The notes: generated from the sequence alone by a model not told the origin. Shown: positions 17,900 to 27,652, counted from the stretch's first letter. The stretch is 64,000 bases of DNA from Chlorobium sp. (GCA_028277225.1 JANQHB010000039.1:1-64000); one strand, 5' to 3'. Program-made: numbers and translations.

Positions 17900-18265
17900 T
17901 CAGTTGTTCGAAACAGTTTTACTGCTGTTTCCGCTGATGTGGCAACGGTAGCTTCCAGAACCGTTCTGGTTTTCCAGATGCGTGTGTATGGCACGCAGAA
18001 GGTCGTCAATCTCATTGAGCAGACCCCGGTGTTCAAATGCAAGTGACAGAAGAAAAAGGGGGAAGGTTATATGCTCTCGGCGCAATTTTTTCAGGACGTT
18101 TCCCATGGCTTTTGTGACATGGGGAAACCGGTGGCAAACAGGAGCTTGCGGATCGGGTGTCTCTGACTTCTCCCTGAATCCCTTGTAGTCACACGAAAAA
18201 AGAAAATCTTCGCTGTTTGTCCATTCGATGACGATCCGGTAGGGTTTGACTTCCTGAGAAGGCAT
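17900..18265 (-). CDS. Hypothetical protein, possibly truncated at its 5' end by a MITE
   Basis: A 121-residue frame with no recognised domain. It has a mixed alpha/beta look (YRIVIEWTNSEDFLFSCDYKGF) and a Leu-rich helical part near residues 70-95. The coding-like sequence continues upstream of the first ATG without a start codon (TCIKLYHEIF, then MPSQEV). It meets an in-frame TAG formed by the terminus of the MITE-like element at 18307. The original gene may therefore have been longer and cut by the insertion. It is followed by the lipoprotein gene. Whether it is still expressed is unclear. Confidence 0.5.
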   Translation of the reverse strand: MPSQEVKPYRIVIEWTNSEDFLFSCDYKGFREKSETPDPQAPVCHRFPHVTKAMGNVLKKLRREHITFPLFLLSLAFEHRGLLNEIDDLLRAIHTHLENQNGSGSYRCHISGNSSKTVSNN

Positions 18266-18306
18266 AAAGATTTCGTGATAGAGCTTGATGCAGGTATCGA
18301 CACTGG

Positions 18307-18563
18307 CCTAAAATGAGCGTTTCAACAAATGCTCAATAAGAGTATAGTTATAAAAAACAGTCTTTTATACTGTTCAACAGGTGTGATTATTCGCCACCTG
18401 TCGGGAGCAGGAAAAAACCGATAAAGAACCGCATGTGTTGAAACCCTTCGGGATCGTCGATCATGCCGCATCTGCTTCGTTACAGGGAACTTGCGGTAGA
18501 GCACTACAGCGGCATTCCCTGTGCCTTGCATCTACGACATGCTCGACAATCGCTCAATTTAGG
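18307..18563 (+). mobile_element. MITE-like element, copy 3 (257 bp)
   Basis: The termini are CCTAAAATGAGCG and CGCTCAATTTAGG. Length equals copy 2 (16197) and most of the sequence matches it. The flanks CACTGG and GCTTGA show no duplication, as expected of an old or rearranged copy. The left end supplies the in-frame stop upstream of the hypothetical gene at 17900. Confidence 0.85.
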
Positions 18564-18632
18564 GCTTGAAAACTATATACGAAGATTTCCCCGTGCCTGC
18601 CAGAGCGCTATTGTTACGCTTCGGTGAACTGT

Positions 18633-19298
18633 TTATGATCTGTGCAGCTGTCGCAGGATCTTGCCCTCTGTGTCCAGTTCCGGGTAAGGCCGGCCCTGTA
18701 GTGATAATTTTTTGCTGACAGCAGGATACACAAGTTCGAACAGCCTCTTTTGTATATATGACGAAGGAAGGCGGGAGTGTTTGTAAAGTCCGGCATCGAG
18801 TCGCTGTCGCTGTGCCTCGAAAAGGATGACAGCAGCGGCAACCGATACGTTGAGCGACTCCACCATGCCCTGCATTGGAACACAGATAAGATGATCGGCA
18901 CAGGAAACTGCAGTGTCCGATGGACCGAACAGTTCGGCGCCCAAAACAACAGCAGTTGGTTGAGTGTAGTCGATATCCCTGAAATTGACTGTATTGTTTC
19001 CGGAATGAGCGACCAGGAGCTGCATGCCATTTTTTTTCAGAATTCCGACAGCCTTTTCGATCGATTCATGAAGTTCAAGACGGACCCATTTATTGGATCC
19101 TCTTGCTGCTTTCTGCTTGTCCTTGATGCTGCTGTTGGCCGATACGGCATGAACGGTATCGATCCCGACAGCGTCACAGCTTCTGATGACGGCTGACAGG
19201 TTGTGCGGTTTGTTGACATTGTCCATGAGGACCGTAAGGTCAGGCTGACGGAGGGCGAGAAGCTGTCTGATTTTTGAAAATCGTTCCGGGCTGATCAA
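18633..19298 (-). CDS. trmH: tRNA (guanosine-18 2'-O)-methyltransferase
   Basis: A 221-residue SPOUT-fold methyltransferase that methylates the 2'-OH of G18 in the tRNA D-loop. The N-terminal SPERFSKIRQLLALRQPDLTV and VNKPHNLSAVIRSCDAVGI are characteristic of TrmH. The trefoil-knot motifs VVLGAELFGPS and ICVPMQGMVESLNVSVAAA are both present. The start codon is TTG (reverse strand at 19298): the family N-terminus begins right there, a stop lies just upstream, and the first ATG is not until residue 25. It is transcribed away from the AsmA gene. Confidence 0.92.
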   Translation of the reverse strand: MISPERFSKIRQLLALRQPDLTVLMDNVNKPHNLSAVIRSCDAVGIDTVHAVSANSSIKDKQKAARGSNKWVRLELHESIEKAVGILKKNGMQLLVAHSGNNTVNFRDIDYTQPTAVVLGAELFGPSDTAVSCADHLICVPMQGMVESLNVSVAAAVILFEAQRQRLDAGLYKHSRLPSSYIQKRLFELVYPAVSKKLSLQGRPYPELDTEGKILRQLHRS

Positions 19299-19412
19299 TG
19301 GTTTTCAGATCTTGTTCATTTTTGCGGAAGGCTGAGATCGTTTACCTTGCATAACAGGTTACAGTCTTCGAACCAGCCGGTGAGGGAAAAAACTTTAATT
19401 AATATTAAGAAC

Positions 19413-22202
19413 ATGGCAAGATTTCTCAAGTTTTTTGCCGTTTTTCTGGTCCTGCTTTTTGCCGCGGTGTCGGTGACATTGCAGGGCCTGAAGCCTCGTT
19501 TGAGCGAGGTGATCAGGGATCTTATCAACGACTCTGTTGAAGCAAAGGTTGATTACGGCAGTGTTGATATATCGTTGTTGCGGTCGTTTCCTTCAGTACG
19601 TGTTGCGTTCAGGGATCTTTCCGTAACGGAAAAAGGGGGGACTGACCATGATACCCTTGCGACGGTGGATCGTTTTGCAGTAGCATTCAATGTGCTGTCG
19701 ATATTGAGCGGTGAGATGAAGGTCAGTTCTGTCGACATAGACAGACCGTACATAACCCTGCTGAAAGATGCGGACGGAAAAGGGAACTGGAACATCTTTC
19801 CGGCATCTCCGGAGACGAGGGCAAAAAAGGATAGTGCATCCTACGCTCTCGACCTTCGCGACCTGCGCGTTCGGAACGGATATATTTCATTTGCCGACAG
19901 TACAAATGGAAGCAGCATTATTCTCAAAGGATTGCAGCACCGTCTTCAGGGCAGGTTGAGCGGACGAGCCTCTTCTGTCGTTACGGAAAACACGATCGAC
20001 AGTATTTCTGTCACCATGGGAGGCATTTCGTGGCTTCAGAAGGTCGGGGCAACGTTCGAGGCCGAGATCGATGCGGATTTTGAAAATCGCAAATTCATCC
20101 TGAAGGAAAATCGTCTCGGACTCAACGACCTGGATATGGTATTCAACGGTGCTGTTTCCCTGCTCGACGATGCGGTGAACACCGATATCGATTTCAATGC
20201 CGAAAAAGCTGCATTGAAGGAAGTTCTTTCCCTGCTTCCGGCATTTTACCGGCATGACTACGCAGCTCTGGACGCCAGCGGCAAGGTCAAACTCAAGGGT
20301 CACATCAAGGGCTTGTACCGCAAGGAACAGCTTCCAGCTTTCAGGCTCGGGATTGAGGTGAGTGAGGGTGGTTTCGGTTATAAGGGGGTTCCTGTCAGAG
20401 CTGAAAACGTCGTCTTCAACGCCTCGGTAACCAATCCCGGAGGATCAGCCGATCAAACGATGATTACCGTGCCGCGCCTCGAACTTGCCATTGACGGCAA
20501 ACCGTTTCTCATGAGTTTTTCTCTGCATACTCCTGTTTCCGATCCATATATCGATGCGGCGGCTGAAGGGACGCTGGATCTTGGAGATCTGCAGAAAATC
20601 TATCACACCGGTGATCTCAGGCTTTCGGGAGAGCTGGTTTCAAACCTCGCTGTTAAGGGTAGCTTCTCTGCATTCACAGATGGCCGGTCCTCGAGGAAGG
20701 GAACGGAAGCCTATGGTTATCTTCTTGCAAAAAATATCATTGTATCATCTGATCGGTTCACCCCGGATATCAATGTAGTATCGGCTCAGATGAATTTTTC
20801 ACCGGGGTATGCCGATATCGTTGATTGTCGTATCAAGGCAGGCAAAAGCGATTTTTCAGTACAAGGAAAGCTTGAAAACTATATCCCCTTTCTTTTGCAG
20901 AAAGAAGAGCTTAAGGGAAGGGCCGAGGTTCGATCGGCATATGTTCAGCTCGACGAGTTTCGGAACATGGAGGAGGAAAAAGCACCGCTTCTCCTTCCTG
21001 AGGCTGTTTCCATCAGGATCGATGGGAAATTTGACCGCGTAGCAATGGGGGAAGCGAAGTTTGCCAATGCAAGGGGGAGACTTGTTCTCGAGGACGAAAC
21101 GTTGACGTTCGACAACATCAATGCGGAAGCACTGGGCGGCAACGTGACTGTTAACGGTTATTACACTACGAAAGGTGGAATAACGGATACGGATTTCAGC
21201 ATAACGGCGGCAGATATGAACGTCACGCAATCCTGGCAGTCATTGGAAATTCTCAAAAAGGTCGCTCCCGTCGCTGAATATGCAAAAGGTGATGTGTCAG
21301 CCGATCTTTCACTGCATTCAAGGCTCGATGAGAAACTGCAGCCGGTTCCGGAGACTATTTCCGGAAAAGGAAGGGTCGAGACCGGAGGATTGCTGGTTGA
21401 AGGATTTCCACCTGTACGAAAACTCGCGGCCGTTCTTGATGTCGATGCTCTCGATACACTCAGGATTCCCGAAGCTGTCCTGGATTTTGCCATAGAGGAT
21501 GGTCAGGTCACGACCAGTCCGTTCTCCCTCGAGATTAACGATATAACGATTAAAGCTTCCGGGGTAACCGGATTTGACAAGAGCCTCGACTGGAAGATAG
21601 GTCTCGTTGTACCGAAAAAGTATTTCGGTACAAAAGGAATAAAAACCCTTACCGGTCTGCTTTCAAAACTACCGTTAAAGAGTATCGGTGTAACGCTGCC
21701 CGACACGGTTCTTGTCGATGCAGCGATGACCGGTTCGATTGACAACCCGAAGATCGGTCTGGACATGGCAAGAACAGCGAAAAGAATAACTTCAGGAATA
21801 ACCGACAGTCTTGAAGAGACCCTTACCGATAAACTGAAGGGCAGTCTTTTTCCGAAAACAGGTAAAGACAGCGCCGGTGTTGACAGCGCCGGAGTGAAGG
21901 GCGTGTTGCAGAAAACGGCCGAATCGCTCCTGTTTCCGGACAGGAAATCGAATAAGGATACTTCGGAAACGTCTGTGAAGGAGAAACCGAAAAAAAAGGT
22001 GACAATACCGTCGTTGATAGAAAAAATTCTTGATTCTCCCGAAGAGTCTGAACAGGAAGTTTCGAAAGAAACTGACGGTACTCTTTCGGAAAAGAACGCC
22101 GAAGACAGCCTGCAGGCAGAAGTGCCGGCCGACTCTGCTGCTGCGGGAGGTGCCGGAGACAGTGCCAAAGCACAAAAAAGCCTGCTGGACTTTTTCCGAT
22201 AA
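19413..22202 (+). CDS. AsmA family protein
   Basis: A 929-residue protein with an N-terminal membrane anchor (MARFLKFFAVFLVLLFAAVSV) and a very long periplasmic beta-rich region. AsmA-like proteins are related to VPS13-type lipid bridges and influence outer-membrane lipid homeostasis. Visible features are the N-terminal SVDIDRPYITLLKDADGKGNW (AsmA signature) and the C-terminal AsmA_2-like part with ADLSLHSRLDEKL. The last 130 residues are low-complexity K, S, E and T. The frame is open from an ATG at 19347, but the start at 19413 puts the hydrophobic anchor at residue 5. It has no partner in an operon. Confidence 0.85.
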   Translation: MARFLKFFAVFLVLLFAAVSVTLQGLKPRLSEVIRDLINDSVEAKVDYGSVDISLLRSFPSVRVAFRDLSVTEKGGTDHDTLATVDRFAVAFNVLSILSGEMKVSSVDIDRPYITLLKDADGKGNWNIFPASPETRAKKDSASYALDLRDLRVRNGYISFADSTNGSSIILKGLQHRLQGRLSGRASSVVTENTIDSISVTMGGISWLQKVGATFEAEIDADFENRKFILKENRLGLNDLDMVFNGAVSLLDDAVNTDIDFNAEKAALKEVLSLLPAFYRHDYAALDASGKVKLKGHIKGLYRKEQLPAFRLGIEVSEGGFGYKGVPVRAENVVFNASVTNPGGSADQTMITVPRLELAIDGKPFLMSFSLHTPVSDPYIDAAAEGTLDLGDLQKIYHTGDLRLSGELVSNLAVKGSFSAFTDGRSSRKGTEAYGYLLAKNIIVSSDRFTPDINVVSAQMNFSPGYADIVDCRIKAGKSDFSVQGKLENYIPFLLQKEELKGRAEVRSAYVQLDEFRNMEEEKAPLLLPEAVSIRIDGKFDRVAMGEAKFANARGRLVLEDETLTFDNINAEALGGNVTVNGYYTTKGGITDTDFSITAADMNVTQSWQSLEILKKVAPVAEYAKGDVSADLSLHSRLDEKLQPVPETISGKGRVETGGLLVEGFPPVRKLAAVLDVDALDTLRIPEAVLDFAIEDGQVTTSPFSLEINDITIKASGVTGFDKSLDWKIGLVVPKKYFGTKGIKTLTGLLSKLPLKSIGVTLPDTVLVDAAMTGSIDNPKIGLDMARTAKRITSGITDSLEETLTDKLKGSLFPKTGKDSAGVDSAGVKGVLQKTAESLLFPDRKSNKDTSETSVKEKPKKKVTIPSLIEKILDSPEESEQEVSKETDGTLSEKNAEDSLQAEVPADSAAAGGAGDSAKAQKSLLDFFR

Positions 22203-22533
22203 ACGTTTGTTTCGATCTATCGCACCGGGGCTTTTTGTCGGCTCATGACCGGATATTGCAACACATGTCCGGTCATGGATGTGAATATTTGCAGGATAGT
22301 AACAAGAATCAGGAGGTCCCGGTCCGCACTATTGCCTACATTCTTCCTGGAACTGAACCGGTATAATCGAGGGCAGGCAGATTATGCAGTGGCTGTATTC
22401 TGATTGTTGCCGGATTGAAAAAGTTTAGGTATATCGCTAATTCAGCATAATACTGAGGCAGTCAAGGACGAGGTTAGGCTCAATGTCAGGGTTTCTCTTT
22501 TTCTTTACCTGCAATGAGGGTTGATGTCAATAA
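22203..22533. other. Intergenic region with a 10-bp hairpin
   Basis: CATGACCGGA (22245-22254) and TCCGGTCATG (22269-22278) are exact reverse complements with a 14-base loop. No T-run follows, so terminator function for the AsmA gene is uncertain. The remaining 250 bases hold no frame, repeat or RNA gene I can support. Confidence 0.5.
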
Positions 22534-23628
22534 ATGCCCGGTCGTGATATGAAGCTTTTGAACAACCACGACAAGCATCCGCATCTCGAGCGTTTGCTGC
22601 AACTGTCGAAACCTGTCGATATCGGTGATTCCTCGAGAATCCTGATTTTGAGCGATCTGCATATGGGCAACGGAGGCCGGCGTGATGAGTTTCGCCATAA
22701 TGCCCCTCTTGTCGAATCGGTGATGAAGCGCTTCTATCTTCCCAATCGATACAGTCTTATTCTCAACGGGGATATCGAGGAACTCTTCAAGTTTCCCCTT
22801 TCCAGTATCGTTACCAGGTGGAGACATATTTATGACCTGTTCATGCAGTTCGACGAGAACGGTTTTTTTTACAGAACATTCGGCAACCATGACGCATCCC
22901 TGCTTGACGAAAAGGATTACCTGCTTGAGCCCTACCTTCTGGAGTCGTTGAAACTGAAATACCACCAGGATGATATGCTTGTGTTTCATGGCCATCAGGC
23001 CTCGGTGTTTCTTTGGGAGACATATCCGTTTGTCAGTCGTTCGGTCGTCTGGTTTTTACGCTATATAGCCAAACCGTTTGGGATCCGGAATTTTTCCATT
23101 GCCTATAACAGCCGCCGCCGTTTTGCCATCGAGCGGTCGATCTATGAGTTTTCGAACAAGGCAAAAATTGTCTCGGTAATCGGCCATACCCATCGGCCTC
23201 TCTTTGAATCGCTATCCAAGGTAGATTATCTGAACTACAGGATAGAAGAGCTCTGCCGAGCCTACACCGGAGCGGAAGAGAAGGAAAGAGGTGTGATACA
23301 GGGCAAGATTGTCGCTCTCAAGGAGGAACTCGATGATTGTTATAACCAGGGGAAAAAGATCGGATTGCGAAGCGGCGTCTACAACAACCTCACTATTCCA
23401 AGTGTCTTCAATTCCGGCTGTGCAATTGGAAAGCGGGGAATAACGGCCCTGGAGATCGATCATGAAAAAATCCGGCTCGTCTACTGGTATAACGGCAAGC
23501 AGAGCAGAAAATATCTCAGTGATCGCGACAGCCGTCCTGTAAGGCTGGATGGAACAGGTTATTACAGAATTGTCCTGAACGAAGAACGTCTTGATTACGT
23601 TTTTTCACGCCTCCATCTTCTGGTTTGA
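22534..23628 (+). CDS. Calcineurin-like metallophosphoesterase
   Basis: A 364-residue phosphoesterase with the full dimetal motif set: SDLHMG (D-x-H), NGDIEE (GD), FGNHDA (GNHD), FHGHQA and GHTHRP. The wide spacing and the GHQ/FxxxY region recall UDP-2,3-diacylglucosamine hydrolase (LpxH) relatives and other large bacterial members. The 130-residue segment between GNHD and GHTH is longer than in LpxH. There is no signal peptide, so it is cytoplasmic. A charged helical insert (EEKERGVIQGKIVALKEELDD) follows the GHTH motif. The substrate is unknown. It is preceded by 331 non-coding bases and followed by the secreted propeller gene. Confidence 0.85.
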   Translation: MPGRDMKLLNNHDKHPHLERLLQLSKPVDIGDSSRILILSDLHMGNGGRRDEFRHNAPLVESVMKRFYLPNRYSLILNGDIEELFKFPLSSIVTRWRHIYDLFMQFDENGFFYRTFGNHDASLLDEKDYLLEPYLLESLKLKYHQDDMLVFHGHQASVFLWETYPFVSRSVVWFLRYIAKPFGIRNFSIAYNSRRRFAIERSIYEFSNKAKIVSVIGHTHRPLFESLSKVDYLNYRIEELCRAYTGAEEKERGVIQGKIVALKEELDDCYNQGKKIGLRSGVYNNLTIPSVFNSGCAIGKRGITALEIDHEKIRLVYWYNGKQSRKYLSDRDSRPVRLDGTGYYRIVLNEERLDYVFSRLHLLV

Positions 23629-23793
23629 GATTGGTGCCGGATATCATTCTTTCTTCATGCCCCTGGTGATATTTTAGGGCGTTTCGATGTTACAACGGTT
23701 ACCATGACCCTCAGGATGGTCCGGTCATAATTCCTGTCATCCGAAAGCAACGGAGTATCCTGTCTTTCGATCACATACAGAAGACATCATTTT

Positions 23794-24717
23794 ATGTGGC
23801 GTTATTGCACAGTTCCTGTGTTCACATTCCTTTTTTGTGTTTTTATGCCGGTTTGGGCTGCGGCTGAACAATCGATGCTCTCCCGCTACGACCTGGCAAA
23901 ACCGGATGCGGTTTTGAAGCTTCCGGCCGAGCTGAAAGAGATCTCGGGAATTACCGTCAATGAGGATGGCGGTCTTTTCGGGCACGATGATGAAAAAGGG
24001 ACTATCTACCAGCTCGACCCTGAACATGGCGGCATTATCAAGCGTTTTTTTCTTTTAGAGAAACGATGGTTCGGCGACGATCCGATCATTGGAGATTTTG
24101 AGGATATTGCCGCAGCAGGGTCGCGATTCTATCTTGTCACCAGTGGCGGCGTTCTTTACAGTTTTTACGAAGGAAAAGACGGTGAAAAAGTAATTGCGGC
24201 AAGGCAGGAAACATTTCTCAACGATCTGTTCGATGTGGAGGGTCTTTGTTATGATCCCGATTCCAATACCCTGTTGCTTGCCTGCAAGGAGTACCCTGTT
24301 TCACTATCCTTCAAAGAGCTATTCTCCGGCAGGAAAAAATCCAGAATGAAAGAAAAACCGGTCTACTCGTTTCTTCTGGAACAGAAAGTTCTTCTGAAAG
24401 AACCGAGATTTCTGCTTTCATCAAAGAAGCTGAAAAAAAGCAGTCGGCAGAATAAGTTCAAACCTTCAGCAATCGCCCGCCATCCACAGTCGGGCACATT
24501 TTTCATCCTGGCATCCAGGGGGCGGCTTCTTGTCGAATTGAGTCCCGAAGGAGAGATTCTGGGAACCGCTCGACTGCCTGCAGGATATCATCCGCAACCC
24601 GAAGGGATAGCTTTTATGAGGGATAATGCAGCCATGCTGATCAGTAATGAAGGAGTTGGAACAAGAGCGACACTGCTTCGTTACAGCCCTGATGATCATT
24701 CTGCAGCAGTGCCCTGA
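23794..24717 (+). CDS. Secreted SdiA-regulated-like beta-propeller protein
   Basis: A 307-residue protein with a cleavable signal peptide (about 1-25, ending VWAAAEQ). The mature part opens LPAELKEISGITVNEDGGLF and continues with FEDIAAAGSRFYLVTSGGVLY, VEGLCYDPDSNTLLLACKE and PEGIAFM. This is the layout of SdiA-regulated and phytase-like propeller domains. A basic insert (KKLKKSSRQNKFK) lies near residue 210. It resembles the lipoprotein at 16949 in its opening motif. It stands 76 bases upstream of the kinase-like/Omp85 fusion on the same strand and may be co-transcribed with it. Ligand unknown. Confidence 0.8.
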   Translation: MWRYCTVPVFTFLFCVFMPVWAAAEQSMLSRYDLAKPDAVLKLPAELKEISGITVNEDGGLFGHDDEKGTIYQLDPEHGGIIKRFFLLEKRWFGDDPIIGDFEDIAAAGSRFYLVTSGGVLYSFYEGKDGEKVIAARQETFLNDLFDVEGLCYDPDSNTLLLACKEYPVSLSFKELFSGRKKSRMKEKPVYSFLLEQKVLLKEPRFLLSSKKLKKSSRQNKFKPSAIARHPQSGTFFILASRGRLLVELSPEGEILGTARLPAGYHPQPEGIAFMRDNAAMLISNEGVGTRATLLRYSPDDHSAAVP

Positions 24718-24792
24718 GAGGCTGGAAGTCAATTAATTTCGAAATTACTCGTATATTATAAAACCACGTGAATTCGTATCAATGATCTCAAT

Positions 24793-27558
24793 ATGTTATC
24801 AATCAACGTCATGAATACTTCCCTGAAGCCCCTTTTCAGAACGATTCTCCTCGTTGTTTTTTTGATCTGCAATACAGCAGTTGCTGTAGTCAGCGCGCAG
24901 CCGAAAAAGATTTCCGAGTCACGTATAGGTGACAGGAGCAGTGTCGAGGTTATTCCAGGCGAGCATTACAAGGCCGGTGCTTTGCACCGCATGATATTCG
25001 GTACTCACTGGCGTTCGCTCTGGACGTCCCCGATGGATGTCGAGGTTCTGGATCTCAAGTTGTTCGCGGGGGGTTTGAAACCGTATAAAAAGGGCGGCGG
25101 ATTTCAGACGATAAGTCTGCGCTTCAGAGGAAGTGACGGAAAACAGTACCGTTTCAGGACGGTAGACAAGGACCCTGCCCGCGGGATGCCGAAAAAGTTG
25201 AGAAATACGGTTGTTTCCGATGTTGTACAGGACCAGGTCAGTACGGCAAATCCTGCCGGAGTTGCCGTGATCGAGCCGTTGCTCGAGGCGGCTGGTGTGC
25301 TTCATGTAAAAGCTCCTTTTTTCATCATGCCCTATGACCGGGAAGGATTGGGGGAATACTATGACGAATTTGCCGGCCTGCTCGGCACTCTGGAAGAGCA
25401 TCCCGATGAGAATGACGGTCCTGAAAATGCGTTTGCGGGTGCCGGCAAGGTGACAAAATTCGAAGCGCTGGTCAAGGTGCTCAGGAAAGACAACCTGAAC
25501 AGGGTTGATGCAAGAGCCTGGCTGACTGCCCGTCTTGTCGATGTGTTTATAGGTGACTGGGATCGTCATTACGGCCAGTGGCGATGGGCTGCGTTTCAGG
25601 AAGAGGGCGAAACGATATGGAGACCGGTACCGAAAGATCGCGATAACGCGTTTTCACGCCAGGACGGTTTTTTTTCATGGGTGATAACCCAGATAATTCC
25701 CCAGATCGAAGGCTTTGATGACAAACTCGATAATGTCTATTTCCTTACCTGGTCAGGTCGTCCTCTGGACAGGCGTATTTTTCCGGCTCTTTCAAAGGCC
25801 GAATGGGAGGAGGAAACACAGCGGCTGGTTCTTTTGCTGACTGACGATCTTCTGGAAGATGCGGTTAAAAGGATGCCGCCTGCGATGTTCGAAAGGGAAG
25901 GCGCCCGTCTGCTTCAGGAGCTGAAAAGACGGCGTGATCTGCTTGTTGCGGCATCAGAGGAACTCTATGCTGTTTACGCGGAGGATGTCGATATTTTTAC
26001 AAGCGACAAGCCGGAGTATGCCAGCATTGAGCGAAACGCCGACGGTACCGTTTCCATCGATATTTACCGAATGACCGAAGGATCGTCGACACGTGAAGCG
26101 GAGCCTTTTTATTCAAGGATGTTCAATCCGGAATACACCTCTGAAATTCGTTTGTATCTCCGGGGAGGTGACGACTCTGTCAGTGTCAGGGGTACGGTAG
26201 CCGACGATATCGTTCTTCGTGTCATTACAGGGGACGGAAATGATACGGTCACGGACCAGGTCAATGATCCAAAAGGCCTGCTGAACAGAAAGACAGCGAA
26301 CTATTTCTATGACCCGGATCAGGACAGCGTTGTTGAGGGAGGACGGTTTACGGTTCTGGAACATGGTGATTCAGGCAAAACCCAGGAGGATGAGAGTGAT
26401 TACGGTCTCAAGTCAAGGGATTATGGAAGTGAGTTCGACGATTCCATTGCCAACCTGAAGCTGGACTATGCGCCTGAGTATGGTGCGTTTCTCGGTTGGG
26501 GTGTGATATTCGAGGATTATGCGTTTGGAAGGAGACCTTACAATTACAATATGAAATTCGGAGGAGGAGCGGCAATCGGGTCCGGGGGCCTTCGCTACAA
26601 GCTGGATTTCAAAAGTGATTTCCGATCGGTAATAGACGGGGCGGCATTGATGATCGATGCCGGTACGACCGGGCTTGACATTATCAATTTTTATGGCCTG
26701 GGCAATGAATCGACATTCGATGATACCCTCTACAGTGAAGATGATTTTGAGATCAAACAGCAGCTGACATGGATTCGTCCGACTCTGGTTTTTCCGGCAC
26801 GCAGCGATTATCGTTTCCGGCTGGGATTTGAGGCCAAGTTTCCTGATTTCGAAATCGAACCGGGCTCCTGGCTGGATGACAACCCTCTGCCATATGGGAT
26901 CAACGAGGACTTTACAGGAGGATTCATTGCAGGGTTTCGTTATGAAAATCTCGATTGCGGCAAAAAGGTACTGCTTTCACCACGAAAGCATCTTGGCCGC
27001 CTTGCGTCCGACAGGACCGCATGCGGTACACCTGCCATAAGCGGTCTTGTCGTCGATCTTGAGGGCGGCTATTATCCTGAATTTTTCGGTAATACCAAAG
27101 CTTTCGGGAAATTGAAGGCTGAAGGAACTGCCTACCTGAAGCTGCCCTCGCTTCCGTATTCAAGGCTTGCGATGAGGGTCGGAGGGCAGAAAAACTGGGG
27201 GGATTATCCTTTTTACGAAGCGGCATATCTTGGCGGTTCCACTTCTCTGAGAGGCTATGACAAACAGCGCTTTGCCGGCGACGCATCACTTTATGCAAAT
27301 TCTGAACTCAGGTTGTATCTCGGGACCTTCAAGTTTCTCGTACCGGTTATGTTCGGACCGCTTGCCTTTATCGATACGGGCCGGGTCTACTTCGGGGGCG
27401 AGGATTCAGATAAATGGCACACAGGTTACGGCGGCGGACTCTGGTTCGGTTTCATCGAGTCCCGATATGCCCTCAGTATCGCAGCCGGTCGTGGTGTCGG
27501 CAGCGCAAGGCTGAGCGATGATATCGGAATTTACGTGAGGAGCGGTTTCAGTTTCTGA
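24793..27558 (+). CDS. Outer-membrane Omp85-like barrel fused to a kinase-like domain
   Basis: A 921-residue protein in three parts. A signal peptide comes first (about 1-36, ending VVSAQ). A periplasmic domain to about residue 400 has a kinase-like catalytic signature, GDWDRHYGQWRW (D255, D257, R258, H259), followed by PVPKDRDNAF (D282, D284). This resembles the D...N/H and DxD metal-site pairs of HipA and Fam20C-type kinases. A Ca-like acidic stretch (GDGNDTVTDQVND) leads to the C-terminal barrel (about 540-921), whose hallmark is GGSTSLRGYDKQRF (R820-G821-Y822), the Omp85/surface-antigen lid-lock motif. It ends in F, as barrel proteins do. No POTRA repeats are evident. The start could also be 24811. 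A terminator follows at 27653. ATP is not expected in the periplasm, so activity is open. Confidence 0.8.
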   Translation: MLSINVMNTSLKPLFRTILLVVFLICNTAVAVVSAQPKKISESRIGDRSSVEVIPGEHYKAGALHRMIFGTHWRSLWTSPMDVEVLDLKLFAGGLKPYKKGGGFQTISLRFRGSDGKQYRFRTVDKDPARGMPKKLRNTVVSDVVQDQVSTANPAGVAVIEPLLEAAGVLHVKAPFFIMPYDREGLGEYYDEFAGLLGTLEEHPDENDGPENAFAGAGKVTKFEALVKVLRKDNLNRVDARAWLTARLVDVFIGDWDRHYGQWRWAAFQEEGETIWRPVPKDRDNAFSRQDGFFSWVITQIIPQIEGFDDKLDNVYFLTWSGRPLDRRIFPALSKAEWEEETQRLVLLLTDDLLEDAVKRMPPAMFEREGARLLQELKRRRDLLVAASEELYAVYAEDVDIFTSDKPEYASIERNADGTVSIDIYRMTEGSSTREAEPFYSRMFNPEYTSEIRLYLRGGDDSVSVRGTVADDIVLRVITGDGNDTVTDQVNDPKGLLNRKTANYFYDPDQDSVVEGGRFTVLEHGDSGKTQEDESDYGLKSRDYGSEFDDSIANLKLDYAPEYGAFLGWGVIFEDYAFGRRPYNYNMKFGGGAAIGSGGLRYKLDFKSDFRSVIDGAALMIDAGTTGLDIINFYGLGNESTFDDTLYSEDDFEIKQQLTWIRPTLVFPARSDYRFRLGFEAKFPDFEIEPGSWLDDNPLPYGINEDFTGGFIAGFRYENLDCGKKVLLSPRKHLGRLASDRTACGTPAISGLVVDLEGGYYPEFFGNTKAFGKLKAEGTAYLKLPSLPYSRLAMRVGGQKNWGDYPFYEAAYLGGSTSLRGYDKQRFAGDASLYANSELRLYLGTFKFLVPVMFGPLAFIDTGRVYFGGEDSDKWHTGYGGGLWFGFIESRYALSIAAGRGVGSARLSDDIGIYVRSGFSF

Positions 27559-27584
27559 GCGCGGTTCTTTATCGAACATTTTTA

Positions 27585-27620
27585 ACTAAATTGAGCATTT
27601 ATTGAAACGCTCAATTCAGG
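27585..27620 (+). mobile_element. Minimal MITE-like element, copy 4 (36 bp)
   Basis: Essentially just the two termini back to back: ACTAAATTGAGC and GCTCAATTCAGG around an ATTTATTGAAAC core, able to fold as a hairpin. It is flanked by perfect 5-bp direct repeats TTTTA (27580-27584 and 27621-27625). It lies between the Omp85 fusion gene and its terminator. Confidence 0.8.
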
Positions 27621-27652
27621 TTTTAGTACATAACAGTATCAGGCAGTATCTT

